This document shows, one piece after another, positions 9,128-19,069 of a stretch of 64,000 nt of DNA (position 1 is the stretch's first letter; each line of letters starts with the position of its first letter). This DNA comes from CAWEWH01 sp963812775. Its GTDB lineage: Bacteria; Pseudomonadota; Alphaproteobacteria; Rhizobiales; Beijerinckiaceae. The position numbers and the translations under genes are program-made. The DNA lies in NCBI GenBank assembly GCA_963812775.1, contig CAWEWH010000005.1, positions 744,001 through 808,000 of the forward strand. Reading direction: 5' to 3'. The notes under the pieces were generated by a model. The model was not told the origin of the DNA and ran no database searches. It was given only the letters and a program-made list of their open reading frames with translations.

Positions 9128-10999
9128 ATGAGCGCCATGCCGGGAGTTAGGAACTTGCTGGAGAAACCATCGCCTTTCGACGAAGCGGCTCGCGAGCAGG
9201 ACATGCGGCGGACGCTCGGGGCCTGCCCGCGCATTCTCGATCTCGTCGCGCAAGGCGCCCTCGCGGATCCAAGTGGCGAGGCCGTCACCTATTTGCGGTC
9301 GGCGCTCGATCCTGATCCCGTCGTTTACGCCAACGACCATTTCATGGGCTGCATCAAGGCCGCCGAGACATGGTTTCGACGCCGGGGCATCGGCAAGAAC
9401 GATGCGGTCGCCGTGCTGTTGCCGGGGTGCCCCGGGGCCATCGCGGCCATCTTCGGCGCCGCCGCCTGCGGTATCGTCGAGCCGCTCAATCTGCTGTTCA
9501 CCCGCGACGCCATCGCCATGCAGTTGAACGCCATTCGCGCCAAGCTGCTCGTCGCCCCGCCCCAGGGGACGCCCGGCGGGCTCTACGAAAAGATCGCGGG
9601 CCTCGACAAGGATGTTCCCTCGCTCGAAGCCATCGTCACCGTTCCGATCGACGGCTCGATCTCGTTCGATGGTGAGCCGCTTCAACCGGACGCGAGCTGG
9701 CGTCGGGACTATGGGCTTTGCCAGCAGGGGGCGGAAGCCGAGCGCGTCGCCGTCATGTTGCCGACGGGCGGCACGACCGGACATCCCAAGATCGCGCGGC
9801 TTCCCAATCGCGCGATGGTCGCCTCGACGGCTGCCTCGCGCATGGCCCTCGACTATCGCAAGGGTGACCGGGTCATGGTCGCGTTGCCGCTCTTCCACGT
9901 CGGCGGGTTGATCGTGGGCGTGGCCGCGGCCATGTCGGCCGGCGCCACGATCGTCATACCGGGGCCGGCGGGGGCGCGCGATCCGGCGTTTGTCGCGAAT
10001 TTCTGGCGGATCGTCGAGACGCACGGGCTGACGCATGCGGGCAACGTCCCGACCACGCTCGGCGCAGTCGCCGACACGCCCGTCCGGGACGCCGACATTT
10101 CGACCCTGCGTGTCATGCCGACCGGTGCCTCGGTGTGCCCACCGGAGATCGAGCGGCGCTTCCTCGCGACGTGGGGCGGCCCTTGCCTGCAGCAGGTCTA
10201 CGGCATGACCGAGCTCGCCGGTGCCATCACCCACGATTTTGCGGGCGTGCAGCCGCGGCCAGAGGCCGTCGGCACACGCAATCCGCTCGTTGAGCTCGCC
10301 ATTCTGTCTGCCGGCAGGCTGCACACGGCTCCTTGGCCGTCGCCGGTCGGAGAATTGCTGACGCGCGGCCCACAGGTCTTCGCCGGCTATATGGACAAGC
10401 AGCAGACCGAGGACGCTTTCCACGAGGGATGGCTGCGCACCGGCGATCTCTGCCGCATCGATGCCGACGGCTTCGTCCACATCATGGGTCGCGTGAAGGA
10501 CGTGATCATCCGGGGCGGTCACAACATCGATCCGCGCACCATCGAGGACGCGGCGCTCGACTTTCCCGGCGTCGCCATAGCGGCGGCGGTCGGCCGTCCC
10601 GATCCCTACGCGGGCGAGGTGCCAATGCTATTCGTGGCCTTGCAGCCCGGCATCACCATCGACGCGGAAGCGCTTACTGCTTTCGTGCAGGAGAGAATCC
10701 TCGAGCCACCGGCGCGCCCGCGCGCCGTCTCGATCCTTCCAGAGATGCCGGTCACCCCGATTGGCAAGATCTTCAAGCCGAAGCTCAGGGAAATCGCGAC
10801 ACGCGAGGCTGCCCGCGCCCTCCTGGCAGCCGAGGGACTGGCCGATGGAGTCGAGGTCGACGCGATCACCGACCCCTCGCGCGGGCTGTACCTGGAGGTC
10901 AGGGCCGATCGGTCCCGCGCGGAATCGGCGCGACGGCTCCTGCAGCAATTTCCGGTGCGGGTGGAGATTGCGGCGCGCGAGCGGCGCACCGCCGGCTGA
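9128..10999 (+). CDS. AMP-binding acyl-CoA synthetase
   Basis: This intact protein has 623 residues from ATG 9128; a GTG at 9122 is also possible. ANL-superfamily motifs: LPTGGTTGHPK (AMP/phosphate loop), YGMTELAG, EGWLRTGDLCRIDADG, a hinge region GRVKDVIIRGGHNIDP, and TPIGKIFKPKL with the C-terminal catalytic lysine. It activates a carboxylic acid to its CoA thioester via an acyl-adenylate. The substrate is not predictable; relatives include fatty-acid and benzoate-type ligases. It is 62 bp after the importer and clear of frame breaks, so it may either end that operon or be separate. A weak terminator-like stem follows at 11091. Confidence 0.88.
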   Translation: MSAMPGVRNLLEKPSPFDEAAREQDMRRTLGACPRILDLVAQGALADPSGEAVTYLRSALDPDPVVYANDHFMGCIKAAETWFRRRGIGKNDAVAVLLPGCPGAIAAIFGAAACGIVEPLNLLFTRDAIAMQLNAIRAKLLVAPPQGTPGGLYEKIAGLDKDVPSLEAIVTVPIDGSISFDGEPLQPDASWRRDYGLCQQGAEAERVAVMLPTGGTTGHPKIARLPNRAMVASTAASRMALDYRKGDRVMVALPLFHVGGLIVGVAAAMSAGATIVIPGPAGARDPAFVANFWRIVETHGLTHAGNVPTTLGAVADTPVRDADISTLRVMPTGASVCPPEIERRFLATWGGPCLQQVYGMTELAGAITHDFAGVQPRPEAVGTRNPLVELAILSAGRLHTAPWPSPVGELLTRGPQVFAGYMDKQQTEDAFHEGWLRTGDLCRIDADGFVHIMGRVKDVIIRGGHNIDPRTIEDAALDFPGVAIAAAVGRPDPYAGEVPMLFVALQPGITIDAEALTAFVQERILEPPARPRAVSILPEMPVTPIGKIFKPKLREIATREAARALLAAEGLADGVEVDAITDPSRGLYLEVRADRSRAESARRLLQQFPVRVEIAARERRTAG

Positions 11000-11090
11000 C
11001 CGGCGCGGCGGTGGTCGCCTGTGGCCGGCGGAAGAGACAGGGACGGCGACGAGCGTTGGCTGCCGGGAGCTCTCCTCGGTCTGAACGGCT

Positions 11091-11125
11091 AACGCCTTTA
11101 CTGACCTTGTCGCCCGGCGTTTTTT
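11091..11125 (+). terminator. Possible weak Rho-independent terminator
   Basis: AACGCC (11091-11096) can pair with GGCGTT (11116-11121) over a 19-base loop, followed directly by TTTT. The stem is only 6 bp, so efficiency is doubtful. Its position between the acyl-CoA synthetase and the next importer operon fits a boundary. Confidence 0.35.
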
Positions 11126-11230
11126 GGACGGCGGTTCTCGTCGCGGCCGTTTTCCATGATAGGTTTGCTCAAACGGGGCCACACGCCGACAGGCGATAGA
11201 AGCTATCGCGGCCCACAATGGGGAGGAACG

Positions 11231-13009
11231 TTGTCTCAGGTTGCCGTCGCGGCCGACCTCGAGCGCGCCGAAGCCGCCACTCCGCGGCGCAGCATCCATC
11301 TCTCGTTCAGCTGGCTGTGGTCCGGCCTGCTGATGATCGTACTTGCCTTCCTGGTCCTCTATCCGGTGGCCATGCTGCTCCTGGGGGCCCTGACCAACAC
11401 CAACCCGGTGGTGGACGGGTTTGGCAAGTTCGACTTGTCGCTCGACAATTTCACGACCGTCCTCGCCAATCCCAACGTTCACTTGGCACTCGGCAACTCG
11501 CTGATCGCCTGCGGCGGGGGGACGGCGGTCGCCGTCATCATTGGACTCACCTTCTCGTGGGTTGTCGTCCGTACCGACACGCCGGCGAAGGGCTTCATTG
11601 CGGCGATCAGCATCCTGCCGCTTTTCGTGCCACCTCTGGTGGCTGCCGTTGCCTGGTCGATCCTCGCTTCGCCGCGCACTGGCCTGCTGAACGTTTTGCT
11701 CGGCGCGCTCGGCATCGAGTGGCGCGCCAACGTGTATTCGATGGGTGGCCTCATTGCCATTTTCGGCATTTACTACGCGCCGTACGTTTACATGTTCACT
11801 GCCTCGGCGCTCCGCAACATGGATCCCTCTCTGGAGGAGGCAGCCGAGGTCACTGGCGCATCGGCTGTGCGCACGCTGTTCACCATCACGTTCCCACTTA
11901 TTGCACCCGCAATTCTTTCCGGGATGCTGCTCTCATTCATCGTCATGCTGGGCATCTACGGCATTCCCGCGGTGCTCGGCACACCGGCCGACATCCCGGT
12001 TCTGACCACTTATATCTTCAAGCTCACAAACTGGTCGCCGCCACTTTACAGCACGGCTGCGTCCGTCGCGATCATCCTCATGCTGGTCACGGCGCTGCTT
12101 GTGTGGCTGCAGCACGTCGTGCTGTCGCGCAAGAGCTACGTTACCGTGGCGGGGAAGTCCTTCCGTCCCGCGCTCTTGAAGCTTGGGCGGTGGCGCTATC
12201 TCACTCTCGGACTCGCGATCGCCTACCTGCTCGTGGTGGTCGTGTTGCCGACCTTGGCGCTCATTGTCGCGGCGTTCCGCAAGTTTCTCTTCGTGCGCAG
12301 CCTGGGAAGCTTGTTTGACGAGCGCCAGTACAGTTTCATTCACTTCGAACGGCTGTTTTCCAACCCGCTCGCCCTGCGCTCGATCGAGAACACTGTGAAG
12401 GTGGGCCTCGTCACCGCTCTGTGTGGCGGCCTTCTCGCCTTCGCCATCGGCTACACAGTCCATCGCTCTACGGCGCCGGGCCGCAAGACGATCGACGTTG
12501 TCTCCACCCTGCCCATAGCTATCCCGGAACTCGTGATCGGGGTCGCTTATCTGTGGGCCTGGATCGGGCTTCCCGGCGGACTGTACGGCACCATTTGGAT
12601 ATTGGCGCTGGCATTCGTCGCCCGCTTCATGCCGGACACCATAAAGGCACTCTCGACCTCTCTCTTGCAGATTCACCGCGAGCTGGAGGAGGCCTCTTGG
12701 ATCTGCGGCAAGGGACTTCTCGGCACCATCCGCGCCATCGTGCTGCCTCTCGCTCGTCCCGGGATCATGGCCGCGATGGCGCTGCTGTTCATTCTTGCGA
12801 TCCGCGAGCTCGGCTCATCGCTGTTCCTCTATACAAGCAACACAATGGTTATGGCGGTGCTTCTGCTCGACTACTACGAGGGCGGCAACGTCGGCATCAC
12901 GGCCGCCTTCAGCCTGGTGCAGACCGTCCTTCTCGGCATCGTCATCGGCCTTGCCCACCTCGCGTCGCGGGGCCGCACGGCCGGAGCCGACATCGGGCGG
13001 GCTGGATAG
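11231..13009 (+). CDS. Fbp/Pot-type ABC transporter permease with two fused membrane domains
   Basis: TTG at 11231 is chosen as start because GGGAGG lies a few bases upstream; this gives 592 residues beginning with SQVAVAADLERAEA. A longer frame from 11156 has no such signal. The protein holds two homologous halves, each about six helices with an EAA loop (DPSLEEAAEVTGASAVRTLF and HRELEEASWICGKGLLGTIR), typical of ferric-iron/polyamine/thiamine-type importers in which both permeases are fused. The binding protein and ATPase follow at once. The cargo is unknown; the HyuBA genes downstream make an organic acid or lactam derivative more likely than iron. Confidence 0.87.
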   Translation: MSQVAVAADLERAEAATPRRSIHLSFSWLWSGLLMIVLAFLVLYPVAMLLLGALTNTNPVVDGFGKFDLSLDNFTTVLANPNVHLALGNSLIACGGGTAVAVIIGLTFSWVVVRTDTPAKGFIAAISILPLFVPPLVAAVAWSILASPRTGLLNVLLGALGIEWRANVYSMGGLIAIFGIYYAPYVYMFTASALRNMDPSLEEAAEVTGASAVRTLFTITFPLIAPAILSGMLLSFIVMLGIYGIPAVLGTPADIPVLTTYIFKLTNWSPPLYSTAASVAIILMLVTALLVWLQHVVLSRKSYVTVAGKSFRPALLKLGRWRYLTLGLAIAYLLVVVVLPTLALIVAAFRKFLFVRSLGSLFDERQYSFIHFERLFSNPLALRSIENTVKVGLVTALCGGLLAFAIGYTVHRSTAPGRKTIDVVSTLPIAIPELVIGVAYLWAWIGLPGGLYGTIWILALAFVARFMPDTIKALSTSLLQIHRELEEASWICGKGLLGTIRAIVLPLARPGIMAAMALLFILAIRELGSSLFLYTSNTMVMAVLLLDYYEGGNVGITAAFSLVQTVLLGIVIGLAHLASRGRTAGADIGRAG

Positions 13010-13043
13010 CGAGACAATGGAAACGACAGCAGGAGCAGGATCG

Positions 13044-14090
13044 ATGCAAGGGACGCGTTTGAGCCGTCGCGAATTCGTGGTTGGCTCCACCTCCGGGCTA
13101 GCGGTGACGGCACTCGGAGTGCGACCAGGTGAGGCTCAGAATTTTGGCTCGTCCGAGTTGATCGAGGCGGCCAAGAAGGAAGGCAAGTTCATCTACTATA
13201 CGGCCAACTTTACCGAGGTCGAGCAGGAGATCATCAAGGCGTTCAACAAGCGCTTCCCGTTTGTGAAGATTGAGATGGTCCGTGCGCCGGGTGGTCAGCT
13301 CATCACGCGCGTCCGCACCGAGGCAGCGGCCGGGAAGCTCGCAGCCGATCTCGTGGACCATTCCGATCGCGCCTTGATGCAGCCGCTCGAAGACCTCTTC
13401 CAGGACTATCAGCCCCCCAATGCCGCTGACTACCGTGACAACGTCCTGATCTCGAAGCGCTTATGGCCGCGCGTAACGCTCGGCTGGTCCATCGCTCACA
13501 ACCCGGAGCTGATAAAGAACCCGCCCAAGACCTGGATGGATCTCACCAAGGCGGAATACGGGCCCAAGCTCATCGGCCAGGTCGTCGCGCCCTCGGGTGG
13601 TACGACCTGGACACGTATCATGTTCGAGCGCCAAGTGTTGGGGGAGGACTACTGGAAGAAGCAGGCCGCCACTCAGCCGGTGCTCTACCCTTCGGGCGCT
13701 CCCTTGTCCGACGCCCTCGTGCGGGGCGAGGTCTCGGTCGCCGTGCTGCTCTACAACATTGCCTATGTGAAGAAGCGTGACGGCGCGCCTGTCGAAATCT
13801 ACTTTCCGCCGGAGGGAGTGCCGGTGAACTTCTACGCCAGCGGCATCACCAAGACTGCGACCAATCCCAATGCCGCCAAGCTGTATCTCAACTGGTGCCT
13901 GTCGCGCGAGGGTCAGGAGTTCATGATCAAGGAGCAGGGCAACCTTACGGCGCTCAAGGAGCCGCCCGCCTATCCTCCTGGCTGGGATCCCAAGGTGGTG
14001 AAGACCTGGGCGCCGGACTTCAACCAGTATGTCGCCCTGCAAAAGGATTGGATCGAGGAGTGGAACAAGGTCTACGGTTATCGGCAATGA
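13044..14090 (+). CDS. Family 1-type periplasmic solute-binding protein with Tat-like signal
   Basis: ATG 13044 is preceded by AGGAGCAGGA. The N-terminus LSRREFVVGSTSGLAVTALG has the twin-arginine pattern and a hydrophobic stretch, so export folded through Tat is likely. The mature part (EAAKKEGKFIYYTANFTEVE, WSIAHNPELIKNPPKTWMDL, NPNAAKLYLNWCLSREGQEF) matches extracellular solute-binding proteins of the iron/polyamine/2-aminoethylphosphonate group. It belongs with the permease before and the ATPase after, forming a complete importer. I see no clear set of iron-ligand tyrosines, so an organic cargo is preferred. Confidence 0.87.
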   Translation: MQGTRLSRREFVVGSTSGLAVTALGVRPGEAQNFGSSELIEAAKKEGKFIYYTANFTEVEQEIIKAFNKRFPFVKIEMVRAPGGQLITRVRTEAAAGKLAADLVDHSDRALMQPLEDLFQDYQPPNAADYRDNVLISKRLWPRVTLGWSIAHNPELIKNPPKTWMDLTKAEYGPKLIGQVVAPSGGTTWTRIMFERQVLGEDYWKKQAATQPVLYPSGAPLSDALVRGEVSVAVLLYNIAYVKKRDGAPVEIYFPPEGVPVNFYASGITKTATNPNAAKLYLNWCLSREGQEFMIKEQGNLTALKEPPAYPPGWDPKVVKTWAPDFNQYVALQKDWIEEWNKVYGYRQ

Positions 14091-14121
14091 GCGTCTGGTG
14101 GTCGCGGGGAAGTAAGCCGAT

Positions 14122-15231
14122 ATGCCGGCCGACCTGAAGGTCGATGGGCTGCGCAAAGTGTTCGCCACGGGCGTCGCAGCCGTGGACGACGTGAGCTTCA
14201 GCATAAGCCAGGGCGAGATCGTCGTGCTGCTGGGTCCTTCCGGCTGCGGCAAGACGACGACGTTGCGGTGCGTCGCGGGGCTCGAGTACGCGACCTCCGG
14301 CACGATCAGCATTGGGGGCCGCCCCGTTTCGGCTCCCGATCAAGGTGTGCAGGTGCCGCCGCGGCTGCGCAATATCGGCATGGTGTTCCAGTCCTATGCG
14401 GTCTGGCCGCACATGAAGGTCAAGCAAAACGTCGCGTATCCGCTGCGCCATCGCCGCGTCCCTGAGCCGGAGCGCAGCCGAAGGGTCGCTGAGGTGCTCG
14501 ATCTCGTCGGCCTGTCGGCTTACGCAGAGCGTCCGGTGACGCAGCTTTCCGGCGGTCAGATGCAGCGTGTCGCGCTGGCCCGCAGTCTCGTCTACCAGCC
14601 CCAGTTGTTGCTTCTCGACGAGCCCTTGTCCAACCTGGATGCGAAGCTGCGCTTGCGCCTGCGAGACGATCTGCGCCGCATCATAAAAGACACCGGCGTC
14701 ACGGCGCTCTATGTGACGCACGACCAGGCGGAGGCGGTCGTGCTCGGCGACCGCATCGGTGTCATGCGCGACGGCAAGCTGCTGCAGATGGCGGAGGCCG
14801 ACACGCTCTACAATCGGCCCGCGAGCCTCTTCGTGGCCAATTTCACCGGCGCCTCGAACCTGCTCGACGGCCGTGTCATCGAGCGCGGGCCAGAGTTCGG
14901 CATTGTCGGTGCGCCGAGCGGGGAGCGGCTCTCGACGTGGTTGCCAGATGCCGTAAAGGTGGGCGAGGACGTAAAAATCGTCGTTCGCCCAGAAAACGTC
15001 AGGTTCGTCATCAACGGCGCGCGCGACCCCAATACGTTCGGGGCACGTGTTGCCAGTGCGCGTTACCAGGGAACGCAGACCGTCTACGAACTTGAACTTC
15101 TTGGCGGCCGCATCGAGGCCCTCGAGCTCGGCACGAGCGTTCGCTATCCGGTCGGCAGCGCCGTCGACGTTGTGCTGCCGCCCCCTCTCTGCTGGGCCTA
15201 TCCGGCGGGTCAAACGGTGCATCAAGATTAG
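14122..15231 (+). CDS. ABC transporter ATP-binding protein, FbpC/PotA/UgpC type
   Basis: This is a 369-residue ATPase. Walker A GPSGCGKTTT, Q-loop VFQSYAVWPHM, signature LSGGQMQR, Walker B LLLLDEPLSNLD and switch VTHDQAEA are all intact. The C-terminal about 120 residues (FTGASNLLDGRVIERG, VVRPENVRFV, ARYQGTQTVYELELLGG) form the TOBE regulatory domain of carbohydrate/iron/polyamine importers. It completes the importer begun at 11231. Confidence 0.9.
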   Translation: MPADLKVDGLRKVFATGVAAVDDVSFSISQGEIVVLLGPSGCGKTTTLRCVAGLEYATSGTISIGGRPVSAPDQGVQVPPRLRNIGMVFQSYAVWPHMKVKQNVAYPLRHRRVPEPERSRRVAEVLDLVGLSAYAERPVTQLSGGQMQRVALARSLVYQPQLLLLDEPLSNLDAKLRLRLRDDLRRIIKDTGVTALYVTHDQAEAVVLGDRIGVMRDGKLLQMAEADTLYNRPASLFVANFTGASNLLDGRVIERGPEFGIVGAPSGERLSTWLPDAVKVGEDVKIVVRPENVRFVINGARDPNTFGARVASARYQGTQTVYELELLGGRIEALELGTSVRYPVGSAVDVVLPPPLCWAYPAGQTVHQD

Positions 15232-15362
15232 CCTGCGGAACCGACGCGGCATGGCTGCGCGGGACGGGTTCGCGAAGCCGACTGCGATTGGCGCTCCAAC
15301 ATTGACCCGGAGGCGCTCAGTCCTCCATTCTGCTGGCGGACCAACCACCTGCCGGCCATTCC

Positions 15363-17012
15363 ATGCCTATCTCCGTCGATCCGATCACCGTCTCGGTCAT
15401 TCAGCACCGCCTCAGGGGGATTGTGGAAGAGATGGGAGAAGCGATGCTCCACACCTCCTATTCCCAGATCCTGAATTCCAGCCGCGACTTCTCGACTGCG
15501 GTCTGCGATCCCGAGGGCCGGTTGATCGCGCAAGCCGAGCATGTTCCGATTCATGTTGGGGCTCTGCCTTTTGCGGTCGCAGCCGTGTACCGGTTCTTCG
15601 AAGGCAGGATTGAGCCCGGCGACGTTTATCTGCTCAACGATCCTTACTCCGGCGGCAACCACCTGCCTGACCTCACGGCCTTTGTGCCGATTTTCGATGG
15701 CTCGCGCCTCGCATTTTGGGCCGTGAACCGTTCGCATCAAAGCGATATCGGCGGCGCCACGCACGGCGGCTACAACGCCCAGGCCACTGAGATTTTCCAG
15801 GAAGGCCTCCGCGTTCCTCCTCTCAAGCTCTATGAACGAGGGACGCGACGCGATGACGTTTACGAGCTGATTGCGCTCAACGTTCGCCACCCTCGCGATT
15901 TCAAGGGCGATCTCGCGGCAATGATCGGTTCCGCCAAGCTCGGTGAGCGGCGCGTCAATCAGCTCGTGCTCGAGTTCGGCTCAGCCACGGTCGAGGCTGG
16001 CGTCGAATCTATCCTCGACGGCTCTGAGCGGCGGGTCCGCGCCATTGTGGCCGGCTGGACGGACGGGGTCTATGAGGGCGAGGCGTTTCTCGACGATGAT
16101 GGCCACGGGTCAAGCAACATCAACATTCACGCTCGTATCACCAAACGCGGCAGCGACCTCGAAGTCGATCTGAGCGACAGCCACCCGCAGGTCAAAGGGT
16201 TCGTCAACTCGTCCTTCGCAAACACGCACTCGGCGGTCGTGGTGGCGCTCGCCTATCTGATCGACCCTGACATTCCGAAGAACGATGGCGCCTTCCGTCC
16301 CCTCAAGGTGATCCTCAAAGAGGGGACGGTTGTCTGGCCGCGGCCCGGCGCGCCCGTGACGCTGTGCACCAATCATTGCGGACAGGAGATCATCGAGGCG
16401 GTCATTCGCGCGTTGGCACCGGCCTGTCCGGAACGCGCCATGGCTGGTTGGGGACGCCGCTTTCGAATTGCCATCCAGGGCGTCGATCCGCGCACATCGA
16501 AGCCGTTCATCTGGCATCTGTTCCAAGCCAGACCCGGAGGCGGCGCCTCCTCGGCGGGCGACGGCTGGCCGGGTGCCGGAGAGTGGAACGCCGCCGGCGG
16601 CATAAAGTTTGGCAGCATCGAGGTGCACGAGGTCCGCTTCCCGTTGTTCTTCAAGCGGCACGAGTTTCGCGCCGACAGTGGCGGTGACGGTCGCTTTCGT
16701 GGTGGGCCGGGGGTGGAACTCGAAATGTCCATCGAAACCGCGGAAGCGGCACTGGGCAACACAGCCGGCGATGGCGTTCGACATGGCGCCTGTGGTCTCC
16801 TCGGGGGATACGACGGGCAGCCGCACACGTATTGGGTCCGATCCAAGGACGGGGCAGATCGGCTTCTCAAGACCAAGGAGACCGGTGTCTTGCTGAATCC
16901 AGGAGACGTCTTGCATGCCCTCTCGGGGGGCGGGGGCGGTTGGGGATCGCCAGCTGATCGCTCGGCCGACGAGAGGCGGCGCGATGTCGAGCTTGGCTTC
17001 GTCTCTTCTTGA
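15363..17012 (+). CDS. hyuB: Hydantoinase B / oxoprolinase family subunit
   Basis: This is a 549-residue HyuB-family protein. Family pieces: DPITVSVIQHRLRGIVEEMG, SSRDFSTAVCDPEGRLIAQ, HVGALP, GDVYLLNDPYSGGNHLPDLT, QSDIGG and the Gly-rich C-terminus SGGGGGWGSP. HyuA and HyuB together use ATP to open lactam-type rings (5-oxoproline, N-methylhydantoin) or, in relatives, to carboxylate ketones. The gene lies 131 bp after the importer ATPase and its stop overlaps the HyuA start, so all five genes probably form one uptake-and-hydrolysis operon. No acetone-carboxylase gamma subunit is present, which argues for a ring-opening role. Confidence 0.9.
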   Translation: MPISVDPITVSVIQHRLRGIVEEMGEAMLHTSYSQILNSSRDFSTAVCDPEGRLIAQAEHVPIHVGALPFAVAAVYRFFEGRIEPGDVYLLNDPYSGGNHLPDLTAFVPIFDGSRLAFWAVNRSHQSDIGGATHGGYNAQATEIFQEGLRVPPLKLYERGTRRDDVYELIALNVRHPRDFKGDLAAMIGSAKLGERRVNQLVLEFGSATVEAGVESILDGSERRVRAIVAGWTDGVYEGEAFLDDDGHGSSNINIHARITKRGSDLEVDLSDSHPQVKGFVNSSFANTHSAVVVALAYLIDPDIPKNDGAFRPLKVILKEGTVVWPRPGAPVTLCTNHCGQEIIEAVIRALAPACPERAMAGWGRRFRIAIQGVDPRTSKPFIWHLFQARPGGGASSAGDGWPGAGEWNAAGGIKFGSIEVHEVRFPLFFKRHEFRADSGGDGRFRGGPGVELEMSIETAEAALGNTAGDGVRHGACGLLGGYDGQPHTYWVRSKDGADRLLKTKETGVLLNPGDVLHALSGGGGGWGSPADRSADERRRDVELGFVSS

Positions 17013-19069
17013 GGGCTGCCTTGTATCGCATTGGCATCGACGTGGGAGGAACGTTCACTGATCTGGCGGCGGTGGACGTCGAAGGCCGTGTTACCATCGC
17101 CAAGGCACCATCCACTCCCGACCAATCGCTCGGCATCATGGCCGGGCTCGACCATCTCGCGGAATCCCTGCGCATAGATCGCGCGACGCTGCTGGCGCGC
17201 ACACAGATCATCGTGCACGGCACCACGGTCGCGACGAATGCGCTCCTCGAGCGCAAGGGCGCGAGAGTGGGGCTGCTCACGACGGAGGGGCATCGCGATA
17301 TCGTCGAAATGCGCGAGGGGCTGAAGGATGACCGCTATGACTTGCGGCAAGCTCCTCCTCTGCAATTGGTGCCGCGCCACCTGAGGTTAGGCGTTCGCGA
17401 GCGCTTGCGCTCGGACGGCAGCGCCGAGACCGCTCTTGACGAGGCCTCCCTGCAGGCAGCGATTGCCAGGCTCGTAGCCGCCGGTGTGGACGCGGTCGCC
17501 GTTTGCTATCTGCATAGTTGGCGCGACGATGCGCACGAGCGCATGAGCGTCGACGCCGTATCGGCGGCAATGCCAAACGCCTACGTCTGCCGCTCCTCGG
17601 AGGTGCTGCCTCAGATCAAGGAATACGATCGTCTGTGCACGACGATTGCCAATGCCTACGTTGGGCCAGTCCTGGAGGGCTATCTCGGGCGCTTGGCGCG
17701 GCGGCTCGCCGACGCCGGCTTTGAGGGAGCCGTCCTTATCATCCAATCGCACGGCGGTGTTGCCACCATCAACGACGCGGTGAGGTTGGCGGCAGGGAGC
17801 GTGCTCTCCGGTCCAGCCGGTGGAGTGGCCGGCAGCCGTTACGCGGCACGGCTCATTGGGCACGGCAATCTGATCCCCTTCGACATGGGTGGCACGTCCA
17901 CCGACATCTCGCTGATTGTCGACGGGGCCGCGGCCATATCGTCTGAACGGCGCCTCGCGGGGCATCGCGTTGCGCTCCAGAGCCTCGACATTGCCAGCAT
18001 TGGCGCGGGAGGCGGCTCGATTGCCAGGGTCGATTTGGGCGGCGTCCTGCATGTGGGGCCCGAGAGCGCTGGTGCCATTCCAGGGCCTGCGTGCTACGGC
18101 CGCGGCGGCACAGACGCGACGGTGACCGACGCGAACCTTGTGCTCGGCTTCCTCGATTCCGGCAACTTCCTCGGCGGCAAAGCGCAGCTCAGCACGGCGG
18201 CAGCCGAGGCCGCCGTGGACGGCATTGCGGGCAAGCTGGGAATCGACCGAATGGCTGCGGCAGACGGCATCCATCGTGTCACCAACACGCGCATGGCTGA
18301 CGGAATCCGGCTCGTCTCGGTTCGCCGCGGCGTCGATCCCCGGCGTTTCGCGATCCTCGCCTTTGGCGGCGCGGCGGGTCTGCACGTCACCGATGTGGCG
18401 CGTCAGCTCGGGATCGCGCGCGTTGTTGTCCCGCGCCTGGCTGCGGTGCTCTCGGCCTGGGGGATGTTGACCTGCGATCTTCGGTACGAGATCTCGGCAT
18501 CGCACATCGGGGATTTAGGCCGGCTCGACGCATCAAAGCTGCGTCACGCCCTCCAAGCCATGGAAGCTCGAGGCCGCGCCAGCATTGCGGCGTCATCTCA
18601 CGTCGGTCCGATACGTGTGCTGCGCTCCGCAGACATGCGTTATGGCGAGCAGATCTTCGAGGTGAACGTTTCCATAAGTGACGCCGATTTTGAGAGCGGC
18701 GAACTCTTGGCCCGTCTCACCGACGCCTTCCACCGCCGGCACGAGGAACTCTACACCTATTCACTGCCTGACCAGGAGGTTGTGCTGGTCAATGCCCGCG
18801 TTGCCGTGATCGGTGAGCTGCCGGACCTGCCGCGGGAACCCCACCTCATGAGCCGAGGGCCGGCAGCGCCTCGCTCCCGGCGTAGGATTCATCTTGGGAA
18901 GCTCGAGGAGGCTCCGGTATATGCGCTGGACGACCTCAGCCCTGGTCAGACGATTGATGGCGCAGCGATCATCGAGTTGGCAACCACGACCGTGCTGCTA
19001 CGCCAGGGCGATCGTGCCAAAACCACAGAGCTGGGTTGGCTCGACGTTGAAATCGGTGCCGTAAGCTAA
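17009..19069 (+). CDS. hyuA: Hydantoinase A / oxoprolinase family subunit
   Basis: This is a 686-residue HyuA-family ATPase. The start is probably TTG 17009, overlapping the HyuB stop as TTGA; TTG 17021 is possible. Actin-like ATPase features: IGIDVGGTFTDLAAVD, HGTTVATNALLERKGARVGL, SGPAGGVAGSRYAARL and IPFDMGGTSTDISLIVDG. It phosphorylates the ring oxygen or a bicarbonate-type intermediate so that HyuB can act. The usual order is A then B; here B comes first. It is clean over its full length. Confidence 0.9.
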   Translation: MRAALYRIGIDVGGTFTDLAAVDVEGRVTIAKAPSTPDQSLGIMAGLDHLAESLRIDRATLLARTQIIVHGTTVATNALLERKGARVGLLTTEGHRDIVEMREGLKDDRYDLRQAPPLQLVPRHLRLGVRERLRSDGSAETALDEASLQAAIARLVAAGVDAVAVCYLHSWRDDAHERMSVDAVSAAMPNAYVCRSSEVLPQIKEYDRLCTTIANAYVGPVLEGYLGRLARRLADAGFEGAVLIIQSHGGVATINDAVRLAAGSVLSGPAGGVAGSRYAARLIGHGNLIPFDMGGTSTDISLIVDGAAAISSERRLAGHRVALQSLDIASIGAGGGSIARVDLGGVLHVGPESAGAIPGPACYGRGGTDATVTDANLVLGFLDSGNFLGGKAQLSTAAAEAAVDGIAGKLGIDRMAAADGIHRVTNTRMADGIRLVSVRRGVDPRRFAILAFGGAAGLHVTDVARQLGIARVVVPRLAAVLSAWGMLTCDLRYEISASHIGDLGRLDASKLRHALQAMEARGRASIAASSHVGPIRVLRSADMRYGEQIFEVNVSISDADFESGELLARLTDAFHRRHEELYTYSLPDQEVVLVNARVAVIGELPDLPREPHLMSRGPAAPRSRRRIHLGKLEEAPVYALDDLSPGQTIDGAAIIELATTTVLLRQGDRAKTTELGWLDVEIGAVS

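Noticed and set aside
9101..10522. 473-codon minus-strand open frame opposite the acyl-CoA synthetase
   Set aside because: Composition is that of an antisense shadow (His/Arg/Gly-rich) and the plus strand holds a complete conserved enzyme.
11100..11125. Promoter or riboswitch before the importer at 11231
   Set aside because: Only a weak stem with a T tract is seen; no conserved riboswitch core could be recognised.
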